Assembly (NCBI GenBank): GCA_038363925.1
Contig: JAQQWL010000011.1
Location: 6,510,001-6,574,000 of the forward strand
Direction: 5' to 3'
Length of the DNA stretch: 64,000 nucleotides
DNA from: Apiospora phragmitis
Taxonomy: Eukaryota; Ascomycota; Sordariomycetes; Amphisphaeriales; Apiosporaceae
The notes under the pieces are model-generated. The model saw only the letters and a list, made by a program, of their open reading frames with translations, searched no databases and was not told where the DNA came from. Position numbers and translations under genes: made by a program. This document shows positions 24,207-35,183 of this stretch, piece after piece. Within the stretch, counting starts at the first letter, position 1, and each line of letters begins with the position of its first letter.

Positions 24207-24376
24207 TATAATAGGATAGAGGAAACATCCGTACGTCTTATAACTCCCGGGCCCTTCTCCTTCTAGTTTCTTTATAATATCCCATATTCCCGTAGAGAAT
24301 ATATACGGAATAAGCGTTAACTTTATTCTATCACACCTGTATACTATTAATACCTAAGGATCGATGTATTTTTATA
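24207..24376 (+). repeat. 3' LTR of gypsy element 1 (170 bp)
   Basis: Same length as the 5' copy and less heavily mutated: it retains ATCACACCTGTATAC where the 5' copy has only A/T. Confidence 0.93.
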
Positions 24377-24381
24377 ATAAT

Positions 24382-24570
24382 TTTAATAAAATTATTATAA
24401 ATACTTTTAAACGTTTATATACTTTAATTATTTTTATTTTTACGAATTATTACTTATTATATTAATAGAAGCGATTTTTATCGCACGTTTAAATACTTTT
24501 TTATATTATTAATATAAACCTTAATACGTTTTATTAGGTTTTTTTTAAAACTTAAATAATATTCGTTATA
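24382..24570 (+). repeat. 5' LTR of gypsy element 2, right part
   Basis: Aligns with 31413-31601 and ends GTTATA, as the 3' LTR does. Sequence downstream diverges at exactly this point, which marks the LTR end. Confidence 0.93.
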
Positions 24571-27500
24571 TTTTAATTATTTTTATTTTTATAAGTTATT
24601 ATTTAAACCTTTAAATAATAATACTATAAGAACTATATCTATACCTAACCTTAATAATACCGTCTAATAAGGAAAGATTCTTATTATCACCCCTAACACC
24701 TCTTAACGAGACCTTGTTATAAACGTCGATAATAACGATAATAATAACGGACCTACTCGATAAGCGTTAGCTAAGCGAATTAAAAAATTTAAATAAAAAA
24801 GCGCTAACTATTAATACTATTACGTTAAATTTAAAAAAGAGCGTAACGAGCTCTTAATTAAAAGCACCTTAAAATAAATACTTTATAATATTAATAAGTT
24901 ACGTAAAAAGGTATATCTCTTTTATATAATTATTAATATTATTTAAACCCTTATTATATTAAAAAAGGGTATAAAGATTAATACGTTAATACTTTTTAAT
25001 AAAACGAATAGAAACTTCCGAAGCTTCCTTATTTAAGTTAAAGCCTATTAACGATTTTATAAAGGGACGTTCTAAAACGCTACCTAACGAATTATCTACG
25101 CCGCCTCGTTTTTAAAAAATAAAATACTCGCTTAATTTAAGCTTTATTTAAACGAACTCGTAAAAAACGACTAATAAGTTAAGCTATACCGCACAGAGGT
25201 ATAACGTATTTTCGAAAGTTACGACGGCTTCGAATAAACTTTTAAATTACTTTTTTAAGACCCCGATAAAAAATAATAAGCGGAGAGAGAACTTAAAACC
25301 TTTAAATAAAAAGGATTAGCCGCTTTTTATATAATTAAGTTCCGGCGTATCATAACTTAATTAAATTATACTGAAGTTATAAAAATTATAATATATTACC
25401 GAGAATTAAAAAATAACGTTAAAAACGAACTTAGCCGCTTAACGCCTTTAATAACTTTTTTTTATATATAAAATTTATTATTAAGATTAATACTTATATA
25501 TATAAATAACGCCGCGAAAAATAAAGCGGACTTTAACGATAAACTAATTAAACTTAAATTAATACGAAATAATTATATTAATATAACTATATACTACTTA
25601 AAAATATTACGGCGTATAGTTATTATAATAAACTTATAAATTTTAATATTATTAAATATAATAAATAAAATAAGAAGTTACGCGGCACCTATTATAATTA
25701 TTAAAAATTAGGATATTATACTCGAAAATATTAAATATTAAAGAAAGATTTTTAATAAATCCTCGACAAATAATATATTAATATTATTAAAATAAAAAAT
25801 ACCTTTATAATAATTATTAAAAATAATAACGCTATTATTAAATACGGTAGCCTATCCTAAATAGCTTACTACAATAATAGGTACACCTCTTACTTAACGA
25901 ATAAAGAAGGTACCAGATAATTCTTTAAAGCCCCGGGAAACAAAAAGAACTATAGCTAAAGCGTCGCGATAATATAAAAAGAACGACCTTTACTTTATAA
26001 CGAAAATAGTAATTTAATAAATAATATTACGAGCTAATTAAAATAACTTATAAACTATAAACGTTTAATAAATATATTAATAAATAAATTAATATATAAA
26101 ATTATTAAGTTTAAAAACCTAAGGACTAATAAATAATTAACTATCTTTAATATTTTTTATCTCAACTCGAAATATTTACGTTAAATATTTATTACGGCCG
26201 GGTTTAATTAAAGAATTTATAATAATTACGTTATAAAAAACGACTTACGAATTTCTTTTATATATAAAAAACACTTTACGTTTTTATAGATCTCATATAT
26301 ATATAACGTTTATATAAAATACCTCGCGAAGAAGCTTAAATACGAATAGTTTCTCCGAAAGATTAATAAATAATTTATTACGTAATTATACCCGGACTAT
26401 ATTATTAAAAAGACTTAAATATTAATCCCTAATAAATAACGCGTGTACTTATTAGTATAAAAAGATTTATAATAGCTATAATAATATTATTTAAAAGGAC
26501 GAGATTAAAAGGAGTATTTTAAAAATTAATACCTTAAATATACTTAGGAAAAATCGCGAGCTTATAAACGTTTAAAAAAGAACGCCTAACGCTTTTAAAA
26601 CGTATAAATATATACCTAATAAAAGAACCCCTTTAATATATTAAAGAACTTATAAAGCGTTTATAAATTATTATAAACTTAATAAACCTTCGAATTATCC
26701 GAAAAACCCGAATTTTAAGTATTAAGGATAATATTTTATACGAGGAGGAGTATAGAAATACCTTTATTAGTATATTAAAAAACGCTTTATAAATAATAAT
26801 AAAAATAATAATAATAATATAAAGATTAATCGTAAGAGATTATTAATTACTTATAGGAATAACGTTTGAGAAATAAACGCCGCTTATTATAGAAAGACGA
26901 TAATAAGCGAACTAAGATAGGTCCCTATATTAAATAATAGATAATCGAGCTATTTATAAATATATTATATTAATAATAAGCGTAAAAAAAGTTTATATTA
27001 AAGCGTTACTTAATAACGAAATATAAAAAAACTATATTTCATTACGAATTATTAATTACCTTAAATTCGAATAATAAAAGAAAAACGCCCTATATCGATT
27101 TAAAACCGTCGATAAAGGATTTATAACTTATAACGATAAAAAAATACGAAAAGAAATCGCGAACCTTTTAATTAATATTAAAAAACGTTATAAATAAATT
27201 ACGTATAATATTACGGACGTTGTAAGATATAATATAATTTTAAAAATACCTTAATTACGGGTAAATAATTTTAAAATTAATTAAAAAATAGGTTAACTTT
27301 AATAAAATATATTAAAAAGAGGTTTAATTAATAAGTAGCGGTCTAAGAAGCGACCCTTTAATAAACTTAAAATCTTTAAAGCGTATATTATTATTAAAAA
27401 GTTTAAGCCGAATATTATAACGATTATATTAAAAGAGTACCGGTAATTCGAAGCTCTTTTTAATAAGAAATTAGAAACAGGCTTACCGCCTTATATACGG

Positions 27501-30300
27501 TGAGATCATAAGATACCCTTTAAAGATAAGAAGGAACCCTTATTTATACTTATATATAAATTTAACCAGGAGTACGAATAAGCTTTAAAAGAGTATATTA
27601 TAAAAAATCTCGAGAAAGGAGTTATATAACTATTTACGTCGCTAATAAGCTTCCCTATTCTTTTTGTCCTAAAGAAAAATAAGGACAGGAAACCTAAGTA
27701 GCGTATATATATCGATTATTAAAAGCTTAACGAAAACATTATTAAAAACCGGTACCTCTTACTTTTAATTAGCGATTTATAAGATAAATTATTAAACGTT
27801 AAAATCTTTATAATACTCGATCTTTTTAACGTATATAATTTAATCCGAATTAAAAAAGAAAAAAGTAAAAAACCGCGTTCCGAACTAAATACGGCTATTT
27901 CGAATATTAAATTATACCGTTTAATTTAATTAATATATTAATTAGCTTTTAATTTATAATTAATTATATTTTATAAAAATACCTCGATAAGTTTATTATA
28001 ATATATCTCGATAATATCCTTATTTATTTCGAGAATAATAAATAATATTAAAAATACGTAAAGCTAGTACTTTAAAAGTTATAAAATATTAACCTATTAA
28101 TTAATTTAAAAAAGAGCGAATTCTATTAATAATCCGTTACTTTTATAAAATATATAATATTTTTAAATAAAATTTAAATAAAACCTTTAAAAATTTTAAT
28201 AATTAAAGAATAGCTTACGCCTATAAGCGCTATAGAAATTAGATCTTTTTTAAAATTAACTAATTATTACCGGATTTTCGTTCCCGGATTTAATAGGATA
28301 GTAATACTTTTAATAAACTTGATAAAAAAGGACGAACTATTTTAATAAACGGAGAAAAAAAATAAAGCTTTTTATAATATTAAAAAACGAATTTTTAACG
28401 AATTAATACTTTATATAATAAACTTATTTAAACTTTTTAAAGTTGAAACCGACGTATCGAACTATACGATTAAAAGATAATTTAATTAATAAAACGATAA
28501 CGAAAAATTATACTTGGTCGTATTTTTTTCGAAAAAGCTTAATAAACTAGAGCTTAATTATTAAATTTATAATAAAAAATTAATAACTATTATTAAAACT
28601 TATAAAAAATAGAAATATTATTTTAATAAAATAATAAAATTAATTAAAGTTTATATCGATTATAAAAACTTTATAACGTTTATTATTATTAAAAAATTAA
28701 ATAAATAATAAATACGGTAATTTAAATTCTTATTAAAATTTAACCTTATTATTATTTACCGGAAAAGTAATAAAAACGGTCGCGCTAATGTATTAAATTA
28801 ATAACTAAACTATTAAAAAAAAGTTCCGCTTAAAACGCGAACTATTTTTATTTATAACTAAAACGGTAACCTTATATTATTAAAATAATTAAACGTTATA
28901 AACTACGTTTAATATAATAACGATTAAATTACTAAGTTTCGATAATTTAACTAAACCCCTAACCTCGTAAACTATTTTAAAAACCACCTCGAAAATTATA
29001 ACGGTCTCACCTTCTACTAAAACAAGATCTATATCCTTAAGCGGTATCGCGAAAACTTTATTAAAGAATTCTATAAATATTCTACACACGGATATTAAAG
29101 AATATTCAAAACTTAAAAAAGAATTACTAGGCAGTTTAACTATAAAAACCTTAAACTAATCGTAACTAAAATAATCAACAAATACAACCTCTATAATAAA
29201 GCTAAAGCTACCCGATACCGGCCATACAAAGAACTATAACTAATCCTACTATTAAATAAAATATAAAAAATTATTATACTTAATTTCGTTATTAAACTAC
29301 CTTTATTAAAAAAACTCTTAATTAAAATCGATTACGATAACATCTTAATAATTACGGATAAATTCACGAAATATATTTACTTCTTACCGTATAAAGAATC
29401 TAATAATATTAATAACCTAGTATATATATTTCTTTAAATAATCGTTAGCTAGCACGGGCTACCCGAAACGATTATCTCTAATAAAAATAAACTATTTACC
29501 GCTAAATTCTAAAAGTCGCTTATAGTATAACTTAGTATTAAATATAAATTATTTATAGCTTATTACTTTTAAATAAATAAATAAACTAAGCGGATAAATT
29601 AAACCTTAAAATAATACCTACGTTACTATATTAATTATAAATAAAATAATTAAGTATAACTATTACTTATAACTTAATTTATTTATAATAATATAAATAA
29701 TAAAACTACGCGCATTTTATTATTCTAAACGAATTATAAGTATAACCCGGAAGTTATTAAAAAACTTTTAAAAAAAAGCTAATACTAATCGTAACTATAT
29801 AAATTAAAAAATTAAAAAAACTCTAAATTATATTATAATAAAACCTTACCTTCTTTTAATAACGAATAAAAAGATACGCCGATTAAATAAAATTAAAAAG
29901 ATTAACTTATAAAAAAGGAGAAAAAGTTTACCTCTTATAACGAAATATTAAAATAAAACGATTAAATAATAAATTAGACTTTAAAAAAATCGGATTATTT
30001 AAAATCGTAAAAATTATATTAAAAATTAATTACCGATTATTATTATTTAAAATAATATAAATATACTTTATATTTTATATTTTATTATTCGAATTAACGG
30101 TTAAAAAACCTTAATTAATATATAATTAAAAATCGAAATAAATTAATATAAATATAAAATTAACGGAATTATTAATAAAAAAAATAAAACTTTTAATACT
30201 TCGTTTAATAAAAAAATTACTTATTAAAAAATAATACTTAAAAACTTAAGAAATACTTAGCAAACGTCGCGAAAAAATTACGGGAGTTTAAAAAAAAACG
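24571..30300 (+). pseudogene. gag-pol relic of gypsy element 2 (RT, RNase H, integrase, chromodomain-like tail)
   Basis: Plus-strand relics in canonical order are visible. A gag knuckle with Cys/His changed to Tyr (YYNY*KLGYYTRKY) lies at about 25,690-25,735. RT is at about 27,460-28,080 (FPILFVLKKNKDRKPK, KLNENIIKNRYLLLLISDL, YISIISLFISR). RNase H is at about 28,450-28,800 (LYLVVFFSKKLNKLELNY). Integrase is at about 29,290-29,800 (ITDKFTKYIYFLPYKESNN, HGLPETIISNKNKLFTAKF). A degraded chromodomain-like tail is at about 30,090-30,290. Dense stops and loss of CA/TG show it is inactive. Confidence 0.87.
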
Positions 30301-30329
30301 AGATTAAAAATTATCGCGTTTTAATCCAT

Positions 30330-30600
30330 TATTTTAAACGCTCCGAAAAACTGCGCCTTAACGACCGCCTTAGACTTGGCGTACTCGGCCGCCTCTAGTT
30401 CGTTTAAAGAACGAAGGCTACGCCTAGCTATCTCCACGCCGCGCGTTATTAAAGAGTTCCGCTATTACCGAATCCGCTCTAAACATTAAAAGGCCCCCTA
30501 AGCCTCCCGGTAAGCCTTTTTTAAAGCCGCGCTCGTTTCGCGTAAAGAGTTATTAGCCGCCTATTCTTTAAAGTATAAATAACGAGACTTATCGATAACT
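30330..30600 (-). pseudogene. Antisense coding-like relic inside gypsy element 2
   Basis: A GC-richer island between the pol relic and the 3' LTR. On the minus strand it reads a coherent frame with few stops, including EIARRSLRSLNELEAAEYAK and SKAVVKAQFFGAFKIM. Stops are TAG/TAA, as RIP would create from CAG/CAA or TGG. It could be a remnant antisense frame or a gene fragment. I do not recognise the family. Confidence 0.4.
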
Positions 30601-30963
30601 CGAGATATTATAAAAACCGATAAACCGGAACCGTCGTAAGACCGACCACGACGGACATACTCCTTATAACGAAAGATATTATTTAATATAATATACTTCT
30701 ATTTTTCTTTAAATAAAAAAAATATAATATAACTTCGAAACTAAATTTATTAAAAAAAGTAATTAAGTTATAATATTATTCGGTTTTTTTAAACTTTATA
30801 TAAAAAATAAGTTTTTTAACTCGATTTAATATAATAAATAAATATTATAATAAAAATATAACGAAAAAAAACCTTATTAAACCCTGATATAATAAACGAG
30901 TAAAAATATTTAAAAAAAAACCTAGCGCTTCGAAAATAAAATAATTAAAAAAAAAGAAAATAA

Positions 30964-31601
30964 TATTACGACCTAACCTAATTATACGGTTAAAATTTAT
31001 AAATCACCGGGCTAAATTTATAATACCCCGCCTAGGCTATAATATTACGGCTATTAACTATACTACTAACTATATTAATATAAACGCGCCTATATTATAA
31101 AAGCGTACGGCGACTATAATAACGGTATCTCGAATAATAGCCGGCTAGACACAACCTTAAAAAATAGTAAAAATAACGTTACGTGAAGGATCACGAGGAT
31201 TATTAAAAACGACGAAATGAGCTAATAATTTAACTAACGAAGAGATTACCTAGATTACTAAAATATAAAAGTGAGCTAAGTAATTTAACGAATTAATAAA
31301 AGAGGAGATTAAATATATAATAATAAATATTCCTTATATATTTTATATAAATACTTTTTATTTTAATAATTAATTTAAATATTAATCTTAACTTATTAAT
31401 AAAATAAATAACTTTAATAAAACTATTATAAATACTTTTAAATATTTATATATTTTAATTATCTTCGTTTTTACGAGTTATTACTTATTATATTAATAAA
31501 AACGACTTTTATCGCACGCTTAAATATTCTCTTATATTATTAATATAAACCTTAATACGTTTTACTAAGTTTTTTTTAAAACCCGGATAGCGTTCGTTAT
31601 A
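30964..31601 (+). repeat. 3' LTR of gypsy element 2 (638 bp, uninterrupted)
   Basis: This is the intact copy used to define the split 5' LTR. It is followed by target duplication CTTTC at 31602-31606. Confidence 0.95.
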
Positions 31602-31606
31602 CTTTC

Positions 31607-32400
31607 GAGCTTTATTATAAAAAGAACTCGATTATTATACTTTATATACCTTTTTATTTATTATATAAATTCTAACCTCTTAATATCGGCTGTTTTTATA
31701 CATTAAAAAAAGCGTACGAGAAAGAAATTAAATGTTTTATACGGGCGTATATTATTTATATTTTAAAGGAGGACTTCCTACTAGCGTTTTTAAAAGTGTT
31801 CTAAGCGATTTTCACTATTTCGAATATATAAGGAAGCTTTCGAAAAATAGGACTCGTTTTATATAATCCGGAATATATTATTTTATAATTAAATATAAAG
31901 CTATGTATTTTAACACTTCCGGGGACGTTTTTTAGCCTATTTATTCCTTAAAAATTAAAAACCTTAAATAACTCGATTAAAGCTTAATCTTAAACCGAAT
32001 ACGTTCGAAACCGTATTATATAGCATTAAAATAACTTTTCGATATTTATTTTAATTAGTTTTAATTAAATTATAAAAGTTATAACGTATATTATATACCG
32101 AGTTACTTTTTTAAAAAATAAGAACGCGATACTTTAAAAAGTAAATAAGATATTTAGCCGGCGCCGCCGTAAAAAAAACGGCTATAAAATAGAAAATCAC
32201 TTTATATATAAACTAGAAAAGATTTATAGTTTTAAAAAAACGTTAATAAATAGTTATAAAACGAATCGCGTTAGAAAAGTAATTATATAAAAACATTTAA
32301 AACACGTTTATAGCGCTATAAAATCTACGAAAAGCCCGGGCATAATACGCGTACTTATTAAAATAATATAAAAATATCTAGAAATAAAGATTTCGATTAA
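31607..32400 (+). pseudogene. Pogo transposase relic, C-terminal half
   Basis: It continues the frame broken at 16608. Recognisable pieces are NIGCFYTLKKAYEKEIK, then ILKEDFLLAFLKVF, GSFRKIGLVLYNPE, and a terminal zinc-knuckle remnant EKPGHNTRTY. Multiple stops and Cys-to-Tyr changes fit RIP (TGC/TGT to TAC/TAT). Confidence 0.88.
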
Positions 32401-32459
32401 TTTTAATATATTAAATACGTTGTAATAAAATTAACTTATATTTTATTAAAAGGGGTATA

Positions 32460-32507
32460 AAAAAATAAAACATTCGCTTATATAAAATATTCGCTTATAA
32501 GATACGT
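32460..32507 (-). repeat. Right terminal inverted repeat of the pogo-like element
   Basis: The reverse complement begins ACGTATCTTATAAGCG and carries the same doubled TATAAGCGAAT. A TA dinucleotide follows outside at 32508-32509. Confidence 0.93.
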
Positions 32508-32509
32508 TA

Positions 32510-32721
32510 TTTATAAAATAATATTAAGTATAAAAGGTTTTATAAATATAATAAAATTATTTATATATTATTACTATATATTATATATATAAGTACTATA
32601 TTAATCCTAATATTATTATAATACTAATTATAGACTAAATATATGCGAAGGGTTCCCTCGAAGGATAGAACAAAAAAACCCGTTATGTCTTCAAGCTCTA
32701 TACCTCCTCCGGCTTGTAGCC
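32510..32721. other. AT-rich edge and 3' flank of the esterase gene
   Basis: AT-rich, CA/TG-poor sequence continues about 130 bp beyond the right inverted repeat to about 32,640 before base composition returns to normal. This fits RIP leakage or another degraded repeat. Confidence 0.5.
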
Positions 32722-34332
32722 TTATAGACGGGATTTCATTGAGCCGGCCTCTTCATTCAGAAGTTGCCACACATGTACTCCCTCCTCCCATCGGTTATCA
32801 TTCCACACGTCCGTCTTACCGTCACTTCTCAGCCGTCTCGCCTCTTTGACCCCCTTAGTCCCCCATTCTACATCCTCTCCATGAACAAATGCTGCCAGAG
32901 CCTCGTTCCATGGCTTCAAGATCCGCTTGTCCTCGTTTGTTAAGCCAGGGTACCAGAACCAGATTGCCATATCTGTCGCATGCGTTACGCCCCATTCCGG
33001 GGGATATCCGCAGCAATCAGCTCGCCACTCAATCCGATATCGCAGAAGGTCCTTTCCAGGCTGCAGACCATGGTCTACCAAGGCTCTGTGGAAACCACGT
33101 TCCAAGCAGTGGACCTGCAGGTTTGCATATGCGTAGCCGAAAAAGTCTTGCCAGTCCTTCATACATGAAGGCAGTGTCTTGGAAGCTCCGCAGTAGTCTT
33201 TCAGTAGCTTTGATACAGCGACTTCGGGATAATCTGCACAGAGGCGGGTGTAAACGCCATCATAGGAGTTCTTCGCTGTCCTCCATTGACGATAAAGGTT
33301 GTGTTCATCTCGACATTCACCATTCATCAGCTTCATTCCTCGTCTCTTCATGCGGCGGGCAAAGTCGCCTGAGTTGATATGAGCTATAGTTTCGCGGGAG
33401 ATGAAGGCATCATCTGTAGTTGCGCGGAACTCGGTAATACTCATATCCTTCTGGATATCAATAATCGCCCTGGCGGGTGTCTCTCGTAGGCGCTTCAATT
33501 TATCTTCAGCCGACAGACTCGAAGGTATGCCGAGGACTCTAAGCAACTCGTCAAATTGCTTCTGCTGTTCGACAATGCCTTTGGCCTGAACCCCTGGCCC
33601 ATTGCTCCACATAATGACTCGCTTGATGACTGCCTTGTCATCAGGCACGAAGTAGAGCTCATGTGCAAGTTGCTGGAAAGTGCTGTGGGAACCGGCCGAG
33701 TAGCCACCGACGGTGATATTGCTCGGATCGCCACCAAATGCTCGAATGTTGGAGTGCGTCCATTCCAGGGCTAAACGTTGATCCCAGAAGCCCATGTTGC
33801 CAGCCGCATGACCATCGCGAGCAGCTTCGTCATGTAGCTCGGTGCTGGCAATGAAGCCGAAGGCGTTTAGACGATACGCCGGTTGCACAATAATACATCG
33901 CAAAGCAGAATCATCCAAGAGATGTGCAATGGACTCAGGTGTCATATTCGGGTTTCCCCATTGCAGGAAACCTCCATGGATGTAGAAAAACACAGGCCAT
34001 CCATTCTTTGGAGCCGAACCTGTCGGGATGTAGATGTTTAGGTGAAGGCAGTCCTCATTCCAATTCTCTTCATTCCGTGAGTCAAGCCAGGCAGGCTGCG
34101 GACAGACAGCACAGTTCCCTGTGAAGTTTCCTGGATTTGATTTCGTGCCATATTGGTAATGGGGCGGAAGGGGCCTAGGACGTCTAAATCGGAAAGATCC
34201 AAGGGGCGGTAAGGCGTACGGGATGCCGCCAAAGTAGTAACCGGCGGGCTTCGACTTTTTATATAGAACAAGACCGGTGAGTGAGCCCAGCTGATGGGTA
34301 TCAAGCGTGTAAGGAGCACTGGTGTAGTTCAT
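32722..34332 (-). CDS. Type-B carboxylesterase (alpha/beta hydrolase)
   Basis: A single intact exon of 536 aa, ATG at 34332 and stop TAA at 32722. The family signature is clear: GIPYALPPLGSFRFRRP near the start, EDCLHLNIYIP (residues 94-104), the oxyanion-hole YIHGG (117-121), and the nucleophile elbow GGYSAGS with Ser212. Glu343 (in RDEHNLY) and His451 (in GVTHATDMAIW) are the likely other triad members. No signal peptide is visible, so it is probably intracellular. Type-B esterases hydrolyse carboxylic esters; the substrate is not predictable. This is one of three genes here without a frameshift. Its stop codon is about 215 bp from the RIP-mutated transposon. Confidence 0.93.
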   Translation of the reverse strand: MNYTSAPYTLDTHQLGSLTGLVLYKKSKPAGYYFGGIPYALPPLGSFRFRRPRPLPPHYQYGTKSNPGNFTGNCAVCPQPAWLDSRNEENWNEDCLHLNIYIPTGSAPKNGWPVFFYIHGGFLQWGNPNMTPESIAHLLDDSALRCIIVQPAYRLNAFGFIASTELHDEAARDGHAAGNMGFWDQRLALEWTHSNIRAFGGDPSNITVGGYSAGSHSTFQQLAHELYFVPDDKAVIKRVIMWSNGPGVQAKGIVEQQKQFDELLRVLGIPSSLSAEDKLKRLRETPARAIIDIQKDMSITEFRATTDDAFISRETIAHINSGDFARRMKRRGMKLMNGECRDEHNLYRQWRTAKNSYDGVYTRLCADYPEVAVSKLLKDYCGASKTLPSCMKDWQDFFGYAYANLQVHCLERGFHRALVDHGLQPGKDLLRYRIEWRADCCGYPPEWGVTHATDMAIWFWYPGLTNEDKRILKPWNEALAAFVHGEDVEWGTKGVKEARRLRSDGKTDVWNDNRWEEGVHVWQLLNEEAGSMKSRL

Positions 34333-35183
34333 TTTTAAGTCTATACTGCCGTGGGATTCATGCGCTGTACGAATAGATACCTAATGGATCAAACCAAGAA
34401 GAGAGAGTGAGAGAGTGAGATGAGTGTTTTAATAGAGCCCCTGCTTGATACTACAACCCCGCCGAGCTGCGGCCGGCAGATGAAAACAGCCGACATTGCC
34501 GATGGTCTGAAACACCGTGGCATGGCCCGTAAAAGAAACCATGTCTACGTCGTAGAGTCATAGCTTGCGATAGCGGCATTGATAACATCGGCCAAATTCT
34601 GGGTAGCTATTGACATATTCGTTCTCTTTTGTCCCCCTCGAACTCACCTTGCTAGGTAGCTCTGAAGAGGCTGTAGTGGCAAAAGCCGACGATCAGAGTG
34701 TAGGTACAGTTGATAACTGATCAGCGGGTACGGCGTCCCTTTTCGTGTAGAGCATGTAGTAGGTTAAACTACCTATCATTAAGTTCTTCAACGGGGCTGG
34801 ATGCTGTTGACTTCCAGTGCTTGTCGCAAGATCAGCTTAACCTCCAGCTGTAAGCTAAGTTGAGGTATGCGACTGATGAATCCCATTGTACTCCGTACTC
34901 TTGAGATCAAAGGAAGGATAAGGCCCCTAACAAATGGGCTAGGCCTAGGGTCTCCCCCATATTACAGGGGGCCTAGCGCGGCTTTCGATTGGAGCTAGCA
35001 GGGCGCAAGGCGCGTCGATAAGTAAGATAAGATTGTTAAATTCTGGTTCAGCTATGTAGGTACCGTCTCGCCGATAGAATCATCTCATGCAGTTCGTGTG
35101 ACTTGCAGCTTTGCGAGCGAACTACTTGGGTTGGACATTGTTTTCATTTCTCTCCTTCCTAAAAGAATGCGCAACGAGGCTTC
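34333..35183. other. Divergent intergenic region
   Basis: About 850 bp between the esterase (-) and tRNase Z (+) genes, expected to hold both promoters. A GAGAGTGAGAGAGTGAGA stretch lies at about 34,402-34,420. I see no gene. Confidence 0.6.

Larger units (their letters stand above)
17058..24376 (+). mobile_element. Ty3/gypsy chromovirus-like element 1 (7.32 kb), nested in the 5' LTR of element 2
   Basis: The LTRs are 17058-17227 and 24207-24376 (both 170 bp, TATAA..TTTTTATA). Target duplications ATAAT are at 17053-17057 and 24377-24381; the undisturbed site in the 3' LTR of element 2 reads ATAAC at 31408-31412, one RIP-type change away. A purine tract (AAAAGGGGGGAT) precedes the 3' LTR. Internal plus-strand relics include a gag knuckle, reverse transcriptase, integrase C-terminus and chromodomain. 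Confidence 0.95.
16609..31601 (+). mobile_element. Ty3/gypsy chromovirus-like element 2 (7.67 kb without its insert)
   Basis: The 3' LTR is 30964-31601 (638 bp). The 5' LTR is 16609-17057 plus 24382-24570, which also sums to 638 bp once the nested element is removed. The 5-bp target duplication CTTTC lies at 16604-16608 and 31602-31606. LTR ends are TA..TA, as expected for RIP-mutated TG..CA. The internal region holds plus-strand gag and pol relics in Ty3/gypsy order: knuckle, RT, RNase H, integrase and a chromodomain-like tail. Confidence 0.95.
15654..32507 (+). mobile_element. Pogo/Fot1-type DNA transposon, RIP-mutated and split by nested retrotransposons
   Basis: Inverted repeats of about 48 bp lie at 15654-15701 and 32460-32507, nearly identical apart from C/T differences, each flanked outside by TA (15652-15653, 32508-32509), the Tc1/mariner/pogo target site. 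Removing the inserted gypsy element (16609-31601) and one copy of its CTTTC duplication leaves about 1,851-1,856 bp, the usual Fot1 size. Transposase relics on the plus strand read DIYNFNETGFF at about 16,220, GHESHYSITF ending at 16608, then in the same frame ELYYKKNSIIILYIPF from 31607. The C-terminal knuckle-like RYKIYEKPGHNTRTY is at about 32,311-32,356 (two Cys have become Tyr). Many stops are present; the element is dead. Confidence 0.93.

Noticed and set aside
28889..29089. Minus-strand open frame of 66 codons
   Set aside because: It is the antisense shadow of the degraded gypsy 2 pol region between RNase H and integrase.
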